Origin: Antilocapra americana
Lineage: Eukaryota; Chordata; Mammalia; Artiodactyla; Antilocapridae
DNA length: 64,000 nucleotides
Direction of reading: 5' to 3'
Assembly: GCA_007570785.1 (NCBI GenBank)
Contig: ML661902.1
Location: forward strand, 1,995,503 to 2,059,502
Position 1 is the stretch's first letter. Each line of letters begins with the position of its first letter. Shown here one piece after another: positions 47,516 through 58,730 of the stretch. Under the pieces are notes generated by a model. That model saw nothing but the letters and a program-made list of their open reading frames with translations, was not told the origin of the DNA and searched no databases. Position numbers and translations under genes: made by a program.

Positions 47516-48345
47516 CCCACGCCAATTTGGCCATGCACAACATGAAGCTCTTTTTGACTGTTACTACCAATAGTTAAAAGTAACTGAAAGGTTTGAATTT
47601 TTGTCTCTGGACATCACAAGTAGGTATTTTAGCAAGTCTTAGAATAAATGGTGACCCACTTAGAACATTAAATAGTTATAAGAGATATAAAAGCAAGCAA
47701 ACAAAATACAGTTCTTTAAACCTGTTTATGAGTTCAATGAGGTCCCAGGTTTCTAACCTTTTAGGATCACAGATCATACATCCCATGCAGCAATCTAGAC
47801 AGAGGATTTTGTTATCCTTACACAAGCAGTAAGCAACTACATCTGATTATCTGCTGTACAAGTTTGGGATTCATGCGTTAATCTCTCCTGAAAGCCACAC
47901 TGATTCCTACGCCATAATATGGCATGGATAGGATGTATGGCTAAGAATACTGCAGCCAATCGACGAATATGAATACCACTTTTTCTGTAGGAAATAAACT
48001 TATTCTAAAATCTATTATGCTAACTAACAAGCTAAGATTTTCACCAATAAAAATCCAATTCGGGTACTTCTTACGGAAATGCAAGTTTGTGTGCCCGGTG
48101 CACAAAGAGGGCAAAAAATACCAAAATATCAAGAAATTGGAACAGAGAAAGGTTTATTGAGGGCCCTGCAAGGAGACAGTGGCTCATGCCTGAAAAATTC
48201 CAAACTCTCCAAAAGCTTTTGGCAAAACCCCTTTTCTACAAAAAGGGAGGGAGAGGTGTGGTCAGTTGTTACAAAATTCTCAGTGTCAAAGCCTTTGTTC
48301 TTGAGGTCGGGTCATGGTCAGGAAAGGATGTTCCTGTAAATCTCA
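47516..48345. other. Unique stretch, no gene seen
   Basis: The plus ORF at 48087-48788 is open across unique DNA into antisense BovB and is not a gene. Confidence 0.5.
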
Positions 48346-48463
48346 CCAGTTCAGTCCAATGTGGTCATTCAGTCATGTCTACTCTTTGCGACCCCATGGA
48401 CCGCAGCAGGCCAGGCTTCCCTGTCCCTCAACAACTAGCGGAGCTTGCTCAAACTCATGTCCA

Positions 48464-49278
48464 TTATGTTGGTGATGCAATGCAACCAATTAATCCACTG
48501 TTGGCCCTTCTCTTCCTGCCTTTAATCTTTCTCAGAATCACAGTCTTTTCCAGTGAGTCAGTACTTATCACCTGGCCAAAGTACTGGAGTTTCAGTTTCA
48601 GCATCAGTCCTTCCAATGAGTATTCAGGACTGATTTCCTTTAGGATTGACTGGATTGATCCCCTTGCAGTCCAAGGGACTCTCAAAGAGTCTTCTCCAAA
48701 ACCACAGTTCAAAACCATCAATTCTTCAGCGTTCTTTATAGTCCAACTCACACATACATACATGACTAATGGAAAAACCATAGCTTAGACTAAATGGACC
48801 TTTGTTGGCCAAGTAATGTGTCTGCTTTTTAACATGCTGTCTAGGATGGTCATAGCTTTTCTTCCAAGGAGCAAGCATCTTTTAATTTGATGGCTATAGT
48901 CACCAACTGCAGTGATTTTAGAGTCCCCAAAAATGAAGTCTCTCACTGTTTCCACTGTTTGCCCATCTATCTGCCATGAAGTAATGGGAGCAGACGCCAT
49001 AATCTTAGTTTTCTGAATGTTGAGTTTTAAGCCAACTTTTTCACTCTCCTCTTTCACTTTCAGCAAGAGGCCTTTAATTCTTCTTTGCTTTCTGCCATGA
49101 GGGTGGTGTCATCTGCATATCTGAGGTTATTGATATTTCTTCCAGCAATCTTGATTCCAGCTTGTGCTTCATCCAGCCCAGCATTTTGCATGATGTACAT
49201 GTAAGTTAAATAAGCAGGGTGACAATACACAGCCTTGATGTATTCATTTTCCGATTTGGAACCAGTCTGTTGTTCCAT
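48464..49278 (-). pseudogene. BovB ORF2: end of RT and C-terminal part (broken)
   Basis: Three frames overlap or abut. 49060-49278 carries the RT active-site motif YADD (49108-49119) inside NINNLRYADDTTLMAESKEE. 48785-49066 continues with KVGLKLNIQKTKIMASAPIT and FGDSKITAVGDYSHQIKRCLL. 48464-48781 holds the C-terminal EDSLRVPWTARGSIQS region. Catalytic residues are preserved here, but the frame changes near 49063 and a stop lies near 48782, so no continuous protein results. Confidence 0.9.
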
Positions 49279-49286
49279 GTCCAGTT

Positions 49287-49775
49287 CTAACTGTTGCTTC
49301 TTGACTTGTATACAGACTTCCCAGGAGGCAGGTAAGGTGGTCTGGTATTCCCATCTCTTGAAGAATTTTCCAGTTTGTCGTGATGCACACAGTCAAAGAC
49401 TTTGGCATAGTCAATAAAGCAGAAGTAGATGTTTTCCTGGAACTCTCTTGCATTTTCTATGATCCAGTGCATGTTAGCAACTTGATCTCTGGTTCCTCTG
49501 CCTTTTCTAAAACCAGCTTGAACATCTGGAAGTTCACGGTTCATGTATTGCGGAAGCCTGGCTTGGAGAATTTTGAGCATTACTTTACTAGCGTGTGAGA
49601 TGACTGCAATTGTGCGGTAGTTTGAGCATTCTTTGGCATTGCCTTTCTTTGGGATTGGAATGAAAACTGACCTTTTCCAGTCCTGTGGCCACTGCTGAGT
49701 TTTCAAAATTTGCTGGCATATTGAGTGCAGCACTTTCACAGCATCATAGCTCAAATGGAATTCCATCACCTCCAC
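49287..49775 (-). pseudogene. BovB ORF2: reverse-transcriptase fingers/palm (fragment)
   Basis: This 162-codon frame contains the N-terminal RT blocks. QDWKRSVFIPIPKKGNAKEC and NYRTIAVISHASKVMLKILQ correspond to RT motifs 1-2. DVQAGFRKGRGTRDQVANMH and CFIDYAKVFDCVHHDKL contain the first catalytic aspartate (FIDYAKVFD). The family sequence usually has S and L where ISHAS stands, so substitutions have accumulated. The frame breaks at about 49340, before the YADD-bearing piece. It is only a remnant of a retrotransposon enzyme that copied RNA at nicked chromosomal DNA. Confidence 0.93.
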
Positions 49776-50674
49776 TAGCGTTGCTCAAGGTGATGCTTCC
49801 TAAGGTCCACTTGACTTCGCATTCCAGGATGTCTGGCTCTACGTGAGTGATCATACCATTGTGGTTATCTCAGTCATGACGATCTTTTTTGTATAGCTCT
49901 TCTGTTTATTGTTGTCACCTCTTCTTAATATCTTCTGCTTCTGTTAGTTCCATACAATTTCTGTCCTTTATTGTGCCCATCTTTGCATGGAAAGTTCCCT
50001 TGGCATCTCTAATTTTCTTGAAGAGATCTCTAGTCTTTCCCATTCTACTGTTTCCCTCTATTTTTCTGCATTGATCACTGAGGAAGGCTTTCTTATCTCT
50101 CCTTGCTATTCTCAGAAACTCTGCATTCAAATGGGTGTATCTTTCCTTTTCTCCTTTACCTTTAGCTTCTCTTCTTATCTCTATAGGAGTCCTCTACTTG
50201 TAAAACCTCCTCAGACAACCATTTTGCCTTTTTGCATTTCTTTTTCTTGGGGATGGTCTTGATCCCTGTCTCCTGTACTATGTCACAGACCTCTGTCCAT
50301 AGTTCTTCAGGCACTCTATCAGATCTAGTCCCTTGACTATATTTTTCACTTCCACTGTATAATCATAAGGGATTTGATTTAGGTCAAACCTGAATGGTCT
50401 AGTGGTTTTCCCTACTTTCTTCAATTTAGTCTTAATTTTGCAATAAGGAGTTCATGACCTGAGCCAGAGTCAGCTCCCAGGCTTGATTTTGCTAACTGTA
50501 TATAGCTTCTCCATCTTTGGCTACAAAGAATATAATCAATCTGATTTTGGTATTGACCATCTGGTAATATCCATGTGTAGAGTTTTCTCTTATGTTGTGG
50601 AAGAGGGTGTATGACCAGTGTGTTCTCTTGGCAAAACTGTTAGCCTTTGCCCTACCTCATTTTGTACTCCAGGG

Positions 50675-51028
50675 CTAAATTTGCCTGTTACTCCGGGCAT
50701 CTCTTTTCTTTCCTACTTTTGCATTCCAGTCCCCTATGATGAGAAGGACATATTTTTGGGTGTTAGTTCTAGAAGGTCTTGTTAGGTCTTCATAGAACCG
50801 TTCAACTTCATCTTCTTCAGCAATATTGGTTGGGGCATAGACTTGGATTACTGTGATATTGAATGGTTTGCCTTGGAAACAAACAGAGATCATTCTGTTG
50901 TTTTTGAGATTGCATCCAAGTACTGCATTTTGGACTCTTTTGGTGACTATGGGGGCTACTCCATTTCTTGTGAGGGATTCTTGCCCACAGTAGTAGATAT
51001 AACAGTCACCTGAGTTAAATTCGCCCAT
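50675..51028 (-). pseudogene. BovB ORF2: apurinic-type endonuclease domain (fragment)
   Basis: This 117-codon frame matches the N-terminal AP-endonuclease-like domain that nicks target DNA for LINE insertion. Visible motifs are YYCGQESLTRNGVAPIVTKR, NNRMISVCFQGKPFNITVIQ, VYAPTN and IIGDWNAKVG, the last two being hallmark endonuclease blocks. The catalytic histidine-containing end of the domain lies beyond a stop, towards 50500. Between this domain and the RT (50130-50660) the frame is closed by several stops. Confidence 0.92.
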
Positions 51029-51347
51029 TACAGTCTATTTTAGTTTCCTGATTCCTAAAATGTTGATATTCAGTCTTGCCATCTCCTGTTTGACCATTTT
51101 CAATTTACTTTGATTCATGGACCTAATATTCCAGGTGCCTATGCAATACTGTCTTTACAGCATCAGACTTTACTTTCATCACCAGTCACCTCCACAATTG
51201 GGTGCTGTTTTTGCTTTGGCTCCGTCTCTTCATTCTTTCTGGAGTTATTCCTCCACTATTCTCCAGTAACATACTGGACAGCTACCAACCTGGGGAGTTC
51301 ATCTTTCAGTGTCCTACGTTTTTGCCTTTTCATACTGTTCATGGAGG

Positions 51348-51704
51348 TTCTTTAAGCCTCCATACCTAAACAGCATGATAACGCTCACTTGTCTCTTCTT
51401 TAATTTGTGGTGTAAACAGAAGAGCTATTTTAAAGATTGAACTGCAAGGACACCATTGCAGTGGCTGATTTGGTTTTTTGTCAGTATCTTCATCTACAAG
51501 CAGAGATGGTAATCATTGCTTATTTTTGAAAGTATCTGAGAACTTCAACTGTTCATGTGAAATCCATAAGAGAATGTCTACAGAATCAATGTCTTTGGCT
51601 CCAATCACACATTATGCATATACACCCCTGAAACAACTTAAGGGTGGCATGAATGTCAATGTCTAAAGTGTTGTAATGTTCTTTAAACCTCCATACCTAA
51701 GCAG
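51348..51704. repeat. 26-base direct repeats flanking 305 bases
   Basis: ttctttaagcctccatacct at 51348 and ttctttaaacctccatacct at 51679 belong to 26-base repeats that agree at 24 positions (51348-51373 and 51679-51704). The left copy overlaps the 5' edge of the BovB. The 305 bases between them are unique, with a 62-codon frame (51478-51666, +) that I do not recognise. They may be the TSD of an old insertion or a local duplication. Confidence 0.85.
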
Positions 51705-52523
51705 AGGAACTGGTGGGTATTAAAATGCGTGAAGATTTTCCTGAACCTGCTTTATTGGTTTCAACACAGCTCCTTTGGTACTCTAAGTTTAACAAGCTCA
51801 ATCTCTACCAAACCAACATTACTCCCTGGTTTGACAACAAAGGACAAGGTCAAATCACAACCTTCCCCCTTCAGGGTCCCAGTCCTGGCTAAGAGGAGAT
51901 AGATCTCAGTTGGCAGCCCCCTTAGAGAGAAGTTCCCAGATCGTGCCCCACTATCACCATTGAGAACCAGGCACCCAGGACCCAACAGACCCTCAGGCTC
52001 CTCAAGCTGCCCAAAGAGTAGGGCCAGGTCTCACAGACTGCAGCCTATGCGGACTGCCGCTCCTACTAGTTCACTGAGGCGGGAATGGAGGAGAGGTTCA
52101 CTGCTGCCTCAAGGCCTAGGCCAAGGCCAAGCTTTGGTGAGGGCTCGGGAGCCCTGCAGGACACAGCCCCCAGCCTGTTCCCTGGGCCCTCCAGCACACC
52201 CGCTGGCCTGAGGCCAGGGCCAGGTGAGCTGGAGGGTCCCAGGAAGAAGGCCGGGATCTGCCTCTTACCTCACTCTCTGCCTGGTGACCACAACTTCACA
52301 GACCTTTTGCAGAATGAGGGACTAATGACTAACGGTGGCTCACTGACAGCTGGCTCCTTGGGGGAGGGACCTGGTGCCAACCAATGGCTGAGCAGGAACA
52401 CTAAGGGTCCCCTAGTCACCACTGCCTGGTAACAGAGTGAGGTAGGGGATAACAGCACACAGCAATAGCTGTAAGCTAAGGGCTGCGTACTGCCATGCCC
52501 TGTTACACTCATTGGTTTACTAG
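51705..52523. other. Unidentified GC-rich segment with overlapping ORFs
   Basis: This is the most GC-rich DNA of the window (core about 51950-52440). Open frames overlap: 51960-52211 (+, 83 codons), 52085-52432 (+, 115 codons, proline/glycine-rich) and 51761-51985 (-, 74 codons). None has a motif that I recognise. It ends directly before a probable LTR (52524). It may be a processed-transcript remnant, internal retroviral-like sequence or unique DNA. The evidence does not decide. Confidence 0.3.
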
Positions 52524-53022
52524 TGTGAAAATTAGTAAAAGGAAACTTGAACTAAAATTGGAGTTGAGATGGTCTGCAGAGGAGCTCTCATGCCCTACCA
52601 CTCTTCATCAATTACCCCAAAAAGAAAGACACTAATTACCCTAAAATAGAAGTTACTTTATGGATCCCCAACAGAAAGAGATGTACCTTGCATTCCCAAT
52701 CAGAAAATGAAAGTACTTCACCACCTCAGCAAGAGGAAGACTTCCTTTTTGCCCAGTAACAAGCCCAGCCAACAGAAAAATGCCACAGTTTAGCCAATGA
52801 GAAGTCGTCCACATCTAAACTTTTATTTTCCTCCAATGAATTTTCAACTTTTCCTTACTGGTGACATCTCTCCTTGTCCTGCCATCCTCACTATGAAAGC
52901 CTTCCGTGTTGTATCAATCTGCAGAGTATCTGTTTGCCAGATGAGATGCCCTAAATTCATGAATCACTTAATAAAACCAATTAGGTCTTCAAATGAACCC
53001 AAATGAATTTTGTTTTTTAACA
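52524..53022 (+). mobile_element. Probable solo LTR
   Basis: A 499-base block starts TGTGAAAATT and ends TTTTTAACA. It has an aataaa poly(A) signal at 52970-52975, about 50 bases before the end, several ccaatnagaa-type boxes (cagccaacag near 52767, tagccaatgagaag at 52792-52805) and A-rich, G-poor U3-like composition. Flanking tetramers ctag and ccag agree at 3 of 4. No viral gene adjoins it that I can recognise. The family is not named. Confidence 0.5.
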
Positions 53023-53112
53023 CCAGTAAAACTTCTCCTGTTGACTAGAGATTAAGACATAGGATAATATATGTCTCCTCAGTTCAGTCTTTTAATTAAA
53101 TCCTTAGTTATT

Positions 53113-53141
53113 GGTGATGTATATTAGGAATATACATCACC
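53113..53141. repeat. Perfect 13-bp hairpin
   Basis: ggtgatgtatatt (53113-53125) and aatatacatcacc (53129-53141) are exact reverse complements around agg. It ends three bases before the left TSD of the Bov-A2 insertion. Confidence 0.97.
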
Positions 53142-53155
53142 CTAGGATACAGCTT

Positions 53156-53432
53156 CCTGCTACTGCAGCTGTTAAGTTGCTTCAGTTGCGTCCGACTCAG
53201 TGCGACCCCATAGAGGGCAGCCCACCAGGGTTCCCCATCCCTGGGATCCTCCAGGAAAGAACACTGGAGTGGGTTGCCATTTCCTTCTCCAATGCATGAA
53301 AGTGAAAAGCGAAAGTGAAAGTGAAGTCCTTTCCAACTCCTAGCAACCCCATGGACTGCAGCCTACAAGGGTCCTCCATCCATGGGATTTTCCAGGCAAG
53401 AGTACTTGAGTGGGTTGCCATTGCCTTCTTCA
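53156..53432 (-). mobile_element. Bov-A2 SINE (dimer) with TSD
   Basis: Two BovA units lie in antisense, joined by the gaaagtgaaaagcgaaagtg linker (53298-53323). Unit one begins gttgcttcagttgcgtccga. Unit two ends gagtgggttgccattgcctt. The exact 12-base TSD aggatacagctt lies at 53144-53155 and 53433-53444. The tRNA head is absent, which separates Bov-A2 from Bov-tA. Confidence 0.95.
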
Positions 53433-53654
53433 AGGATACAGCTTAAAGTAAAACAAATATAAAACTGTTGTAATGAAGTATTTTAAATCCAGATCTTTCT
53501 ATCACATCTCAACTATCTGCATTCTACAGATGTGATTTTTTTTTTGCTCTTGTTTTCATAGTTCATGATGCATTTTAAACTATTCAGTCTTATTTTCTTC
53601 ATTCCTAGAATATGACCTATTTTACTTGGATTACAGAATATGAGACCCAAAGGC

Positions 53655-53805
53655 CATCTTAATAACCTCTTTAATTTATAGTGAGGAAACTAAGACCCAG
53701 AAAATAAAGGAATTTATCAACAGTTACATTTCTATTTAGTGGTACAAATGGGACCATATATAGTCACCTGGATTTCTGTTCTTTCCACTATGTTCCACTG
53801 CCTTC
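53655..53805 (-). mobile_element. MIR SINE (ancient)
   Basis: Antisense MIR remnants: atagtgaggaaactaagacc, cagaaaataaaggaatttat and ctggatttctgttctttcca. Confidence 0.6.
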
Positions 53806-54857
53806 ACTGTTGATGAAGTTTCTGATGCAAAACTACACTTGTGGAAGAATTATCTTTGATATCAGAGAATACATCATAAACTGTACGCTGACTGATCATA
53901 ATGGAATCGTTCTATTCCTTCAGCTGTGGGCTTCACTAAAACATGTGTATCTGGATGAAGAGCGATACACTGTAAAGAATGATGCATCCAAAACCTCACA
54001 TCACAGAGGGAATAAAAGGAAGTTGAAATTGGCCAACTAGGGGAAAAAAATGGAAAACCAAAAAGCAGCTGCCAGCCTGTACAGTAAAAGACAAATCCTT
54101 CTGCCAAGTCTACAAGAAGACATTTTTCCTTTGATCCAAGCAGATAACTTTACATTACAAATATAGAAACTTAAACATCACTGCCCATCCCCCCAACCCC
54201 CTCAAAAACAAAACAAAAATATTAATTCAGCCAATTGCTGAAATACCTGAATAACTAGTAGTACAATCACAACCAAAGATCTACCAGGTGCCCTAAGCAC
54301 AACAACAAAGACACTAAAAACCAGAGTTCTTATTAGGTGTTTGGGGGGAATAAAAGTGAACAATCAGCAAAAGTATCTCCCTGGAATTAGGAATACAAAC
54401 AGCTAAAGGGCGTGAATAATAAATAGAACTGTATCTAAAATCTGCAGCAGGAGGTCCTGTCAATAGTGAACATGAGATGGAACAACAGGGTTGTCAGCTC
54501 CATACTCTAGTCACTGTTCCATTTTAGTACTATTTCTATTTTAATACTTAAAAGAGGGAAGAGGCAAGCTCAGGACAGAGTGCAAGCACAGGGGACCAGA
54601 GCCGATGGGAGTCTGGCTAAGGTGGGAATGATCCCCTGCACCCAGCCCTGAGCCTCTGGTGAGACAAAGCAGTCAAACAGAACTCAAGCTGCCAGGCTTT
54701 CCTTTCCCCATCCTAGCCCCTCTGCCTTCACATGCAGGGCACAAGAAGCCCCTTATTAATCCTCAGTTAAAGAGCCTGTGTCTAACTAGCAGGGACTAGT
54801 TTCTCTGGAATCATCACTTGCTTACTTTTGGGATAACAGGGATGAGGAGAAAAGAGG
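53806..54857. other. Unique stretch, no gene seen
   Basis: Frames of about 76 codons on both strands at 53810-54107 mirror each other. No domain and no named repeat. Confidence 0.5.
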
Positions 54858-55012
54858 CTTGAAGATCAACTCTACTACTAAATATGTGACCTTGAGCAGG
54901 TTACTCCACCTCTTGGTCATCTTTATGTGTAAACTGTTTTATTATACGTGCTACAGGACTGTGAAATCATGAATGCATGTGAAATACCCAGTATATTAGA
55001 TAGTCAGGAAAC
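54858..55012 (+). mobile_element. MIR SINE (ancient)
   Basis: Sense MIR core: tcaactctactactaaatat, gtgaccttgagcaggttact, ccacctcttggtcatcttta. Confidence 0.7.
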
Positions 55013-55172
55013 ACAGTCTCTAAAATAAACACTGCCGTCGCTGTTACCGGCTCCCTACCCACATGTGGTGGTGGCAGGCTAGACAACTTACCTTGATAGA
55101 ACCAACTCTCCCCACATCCCCTGACCCTTGATTTACAAATGTTCAACTTTAAAAAGGCAGGAGATAAAAGGC

Positions 55173-55339
55173 AGGGGCTTCCCTGGTGGTCCAGTGGCTA
55201 AGACTCCACACTCCCCAGTGCAAGGGACCCGGGTTCAATCCCTAGTCAGAGAACTAGATTCCACAGGCTACAACTAAGAGTCTGCATGTGACAACTGAGG
55301 CTCTGCACAGCCAAGCAAATAAATAAATGTATTTTAAAA
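55173..55339 (+). mobile_element. CHR-type tRNA-Glu SINE
   Basis: The head ggggcttccctggtggtcca has the B box gggttcaatccctagtcaga. A short body, ctacaactaagagtctgcat, and a tail agcaaataaataaatgtatt follow. The layout is CHR-like, not Bov-tA. Confidence 0.82.
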
Positions 55340-56139
55340 ACAGCTTACTTAAAAAAATATACCTTCTGTCCCTCCTCTAGTCTCTCTTCCCTTGTTATCA
55401 TCAGAGAAGAAAACTCCAGTCTTTTCATAGGATGAAGCGAAAAAGGTGAAAAGTAAGGCTCCATCCATACCTTACCCTGTGGTGGAAGGAAGTGTTGGCC
55501 TTCAAACCCCAGTGGCCCCTGACCCACAGTAGTTCCTCTAAGGCTCCCTGAGTGTTTTCATTTAGGTTTGAAATCATAAAGCCCCAGCAATTAGTGATTC
55601 AAGCATCCTCAGAAAAACACAAATTCCTGAATTCAGTTTACTGTTATGCTCATATTACGCCTCATCGATACACTTATGAGAAGTCGTTCAGTTAAACTGC
55701 TCTCCTCACAGGGTACCTGAGGGAGAACCAAAGCCAAAATGCTGGAATGCAGAGCAGGCTGAGTGCAGAGGAAAAGGGCAGTGTGGGAAATGAGGATAAC
55801 TTGGGCTGCTGAAAGTCTGGTACAAGCAGGGAAAACCACAACTAGCCAATTTAAAAATGTGCCCACAAGGTGGCTGCCAGGGATCTGGGGAAGAAGAGGA
55901 AGTCCTCTCCTTTTCCCTCCTATGACTTGGTTTCTTCCTTCTCTCAAGAATTAGAATGCATTCTTCTATCATTAGTACCACAGTGAAGCTTTAGTAACAG
56001 GTTACAGGGGATTTCTGTGAGACAGCTAAGAATCTTAACTTCATTTAACTTTTTTCCATGTAAGTAAATTGAGTTCTAAATTCCACAGAACTCATTCACA
56101 TGACTCCCTGACAATAGAACCTACAGTCTGTCTTAATTT
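55340..56139. other. Unique stretch, no gene seen
   Basis: Frames of 91-104 codons on the minus strand at 55633-55981 overlap each other without domains. Confidence 0.5.
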
Positions 56140-56152
56140 ATTTCATTAAACT

Positions 56153-56374
56153 GGGCTTCCCAGGTGGCACTAGTGATAAACAATCCACTTGTCAATGCAG
56201 CAGATGTAAGAGACATGGTTCAGTCTCTGGATTGGGAAGATCCTGGGAGAAGGAAATGGCAACCCACTTCAGTATTCTCGCCTGGAAAATTCCATGGACA
56301 TAGGAGTCTGGCAGATTACAGTCCATGGGGCCACCAAGCGTTGGACATGACTGAGTAACTGACCGCACACACAT
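56153..56374 (+). mobile_element. Bov-tA SINE with TSD
   Basis: Full length from gggcttcccaggtggcacta to ggacatgactgagtaactga, with a short CA tail. Flanking 13-mers atttcattaaact (56140-56152) and atttcactaaact (56375-56387) differ at one base. Confidence 0.93.
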
Positions 56375-56479
56375 ATTTCACTAAACTAACAGATGAGCAG
56401 ATGTATGGAAGAATGAATACACGAAGGGGAAGCCCTCATGACAAGCCAGCATGAGGAGCAGTTTGACCAATCTCTTTAT

Positions 56480-56690
56480 CTTCCCAATCTCAGCCTGGTA
56501 TTCTTCTAAGTATGTATCATTATCTGACCCTGTAATACATATCTGTCAGCTCATTGTCTGTCTTCTCTACTATAGCATAAATTCTTATGAGGGTACACAC
56601 TGGTTTCTGGTTTGCTGAAGTCCCCACCTAAAACGATGTCTGGCAATTGTGTACACGCTCAATAAATACTCACTGAATGAGTGGGTGGCA
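56480..56690 (+). mobile_element. L2 LINE 3' end (ancient)
   Basis: Sense L2 3' end: gctcattgtctgtcttctct, actatagcataaattcttat, gagggtacacactgg, then the terminal gctcaataaatactcactga. Confidence 0.75.
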
Positions 56691-58446
56691 ATGCCTTCAT
56701 AAGACCCTGGAAGACTGAACACCAAGCCTTGAAGAGCAGTACTCTGGGCCCCTCCCTCACTCGGCCGCCACTTCTTGTTTCACACCAGTACCTGACTACT
56801 GTCTGGTGTGATCATTTCCTTTTAAATACTGTTCCACTGGCCACTTTGAAGCACTGGAGATCCCCTGTCAGGATGTGAGTGATTGTTGTTGGCACCAAAT
56901 CTCCCCTGAACTTTTTTTTTTTAAGAAAAATGGCAAGCCTTCAAAAAGAGATCCCACCTGCACCAAAAGTAGACAATTCCACATATAAAACGGATCTCTC
57001 TTTTTTTTTTCTTTTCCAGTGTCATAAACCCCCTGTCTTCTCTCTTTGAAAAGGCATCTGAAGCCAAATCCCATAAACAGAACTGTAAGATCTTCCCATT
57101 ACGTTTTCTGTAGAAAAAACTACTGATTTCTAGAAAAATGAGGGAGGGGACACCCATTTCATATGGAGTGTCTGAAATCACTGCTAACAATCTCCTTCTT
57201 ATATTAGAGAAGTCTCTTCTATCCAAATAATGGCATAGTACCATTTATTTCTAATTAGTTATTGTCTTTTGGTTTCAAAAAGGCCATGACTATTAAACTA
57301 ATACAAAAGTCTGGTCAAATCTGTATTTCCAGACCAATGTATTCATTGCTTATACTGACTGCTATGAAGTAGTAAATCATTTCCCCACTTGAAGACTCTC
57401 ACATGAAGCACATGATAATTCTCAAAATAAATCAGGCTATCAATAGTCAAAGCCCAGCTTCTTCATAAACCATATTTACAAGCCTGGCAGTAATGACTTC
57501 CTTATATTCAGTCACCCAGCTTCCTCATGTAGATAAGTGGGTAAAATAAAATAAGCTTCATTTTATAACCTTGATCTCATTATAAATATTCAAAGATGGA
57601 AAGAGGAATTTAGTAAGTAATCAATTACTATTACTCAAAGTTACATCATTTGGTAGAAAACATTCAAGGCCTAGAAAGAGATCTGTAATTCTTCAGTTGG
57701 AGATAAGGCATAGGAAATAATGTATTTTTCAAAAAATAATTAATAACTTAGTCTAAAATATTTCTTTAAAACAATACATCATTAATATTTTTCATAATCT
57801 GGATGAATAAGGTATTCTTGTGGGGTTTTAGAATATTTTATGAATTCTATGTAATTCAGTCCTAGTCAAATTAACTCTATGCCTAGAAACTTAAATGCAA
57901 GATGGGAGGAGTAAGAAGTGGATTTGGAAAAGAAACACTTCACTCAAAACATACATAAATTGATATACCATGTCTACAATCTCCAAAATAAGTACACTTC
58001 TTTCTCCTCAGTGTTATTCCTGAAAAAAAAAAATGACAAGGAATTTTGTTTTCAACATGATTAGCCGCAATGCACTGAAAGTTTGGAAGAGCAGAGGTCT
58101 ACTGAAGAAAATATGTGGCTAAACTTTTCTGGAAGAATGAAATCCAAACTAAACTGCATAGGCAATGTACTGCTCAGAAGGGGACACGCAGATACTCTTC
58201 TTAACATAAGGCAAGAGAGATGATAACAGCATTTCTAACAGTGGAAACTACAAGGCAGAAGTCAAACTAGATGTCTCAGACTAGCTGCTACCAAGCCAAG
58301 GAGCAGTGCATGGAGATTTCAGGGGAGTTCAAACTTAAGTGCCTGCAACTCAATTTCATCTGAGATGTTGCCCAAAGTTGGCGGAAAGATACTTGTATAG
58401 ATGTAACTCTAGAAATAAGACCATATTCTAGCCACTGTTTGTGCTT
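56691..58446. other. 1.75 kb of unique DNA, no gene seen
   Basis: T and A runs at 56911-56922 and 57001-57010, and a 107-codon lysine/phenylalanine-rich minus frame at 56921-57244 without domains. No named repeat. Confidence 0.45.
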
Positions 58447-58660
58447 GGCTCTTCCCAGGTGGCACAGTGGTAAAGAATCTGCCTGCCAATGTAGGAAACT
58501 CAGACACAGGTTCAATCCCTGGGTCAGAAAGATCCCCTGAAAGAGGAAATGGCAACCTGCTCCAGTATTATTGCCTGGAAAATCCCATGGGCAGAGGAGC
58601 CTGTAGGCTGCAGTCCATGGGGTCTCAAAGAGTTGAATGTGACTGAGCACGAGCACAAGT
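58447..58660 (+). mobile_element. Bov-tA SINE
   Basis: ggctcttcccaggtggcaca, then tcaatccctgggtcagaaag, tccagtattattgcctggaa, and the end agagttgaatgtgactgagc. Confidence 0.92.
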
Positions 58661-58730
58661 CATACCTTACATGTGTTTTAACTATTTGTAATTTAGAGAG
58701 TATGTTTATAACTATTATCTTCTATGCGCT

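Larger units (their letters stand above)
48349..51360 (-). mobile_element. BovB LINE, nearly full length
   Basis: About 3.0 kb of antisense BovB, close to the ~3.2 kb family length. The left end is the 3' tail (agtcatgtctactctttgcg). The right end reaches the 5' UTR (tccagtaacatactggacag, ccttttcatactgttcatgg). All coding blocks are present in order but broken by stops and frameshifts. BovB is an RTE-clade LINE famous for its patchy distribution in ruminants, squamates and other animals. It supplies the machinery for Bov-A and Bov-tA SINEs. Confidence 0.95.

Noticed and set aside
48087..48788. 233-codon plus-strand ORF
   Set aside because: Its left third is unique DNA and the rest is antisense BovB. 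BovB antisense gives the same peptide pieces at 39, 41 and 63.7 kb.
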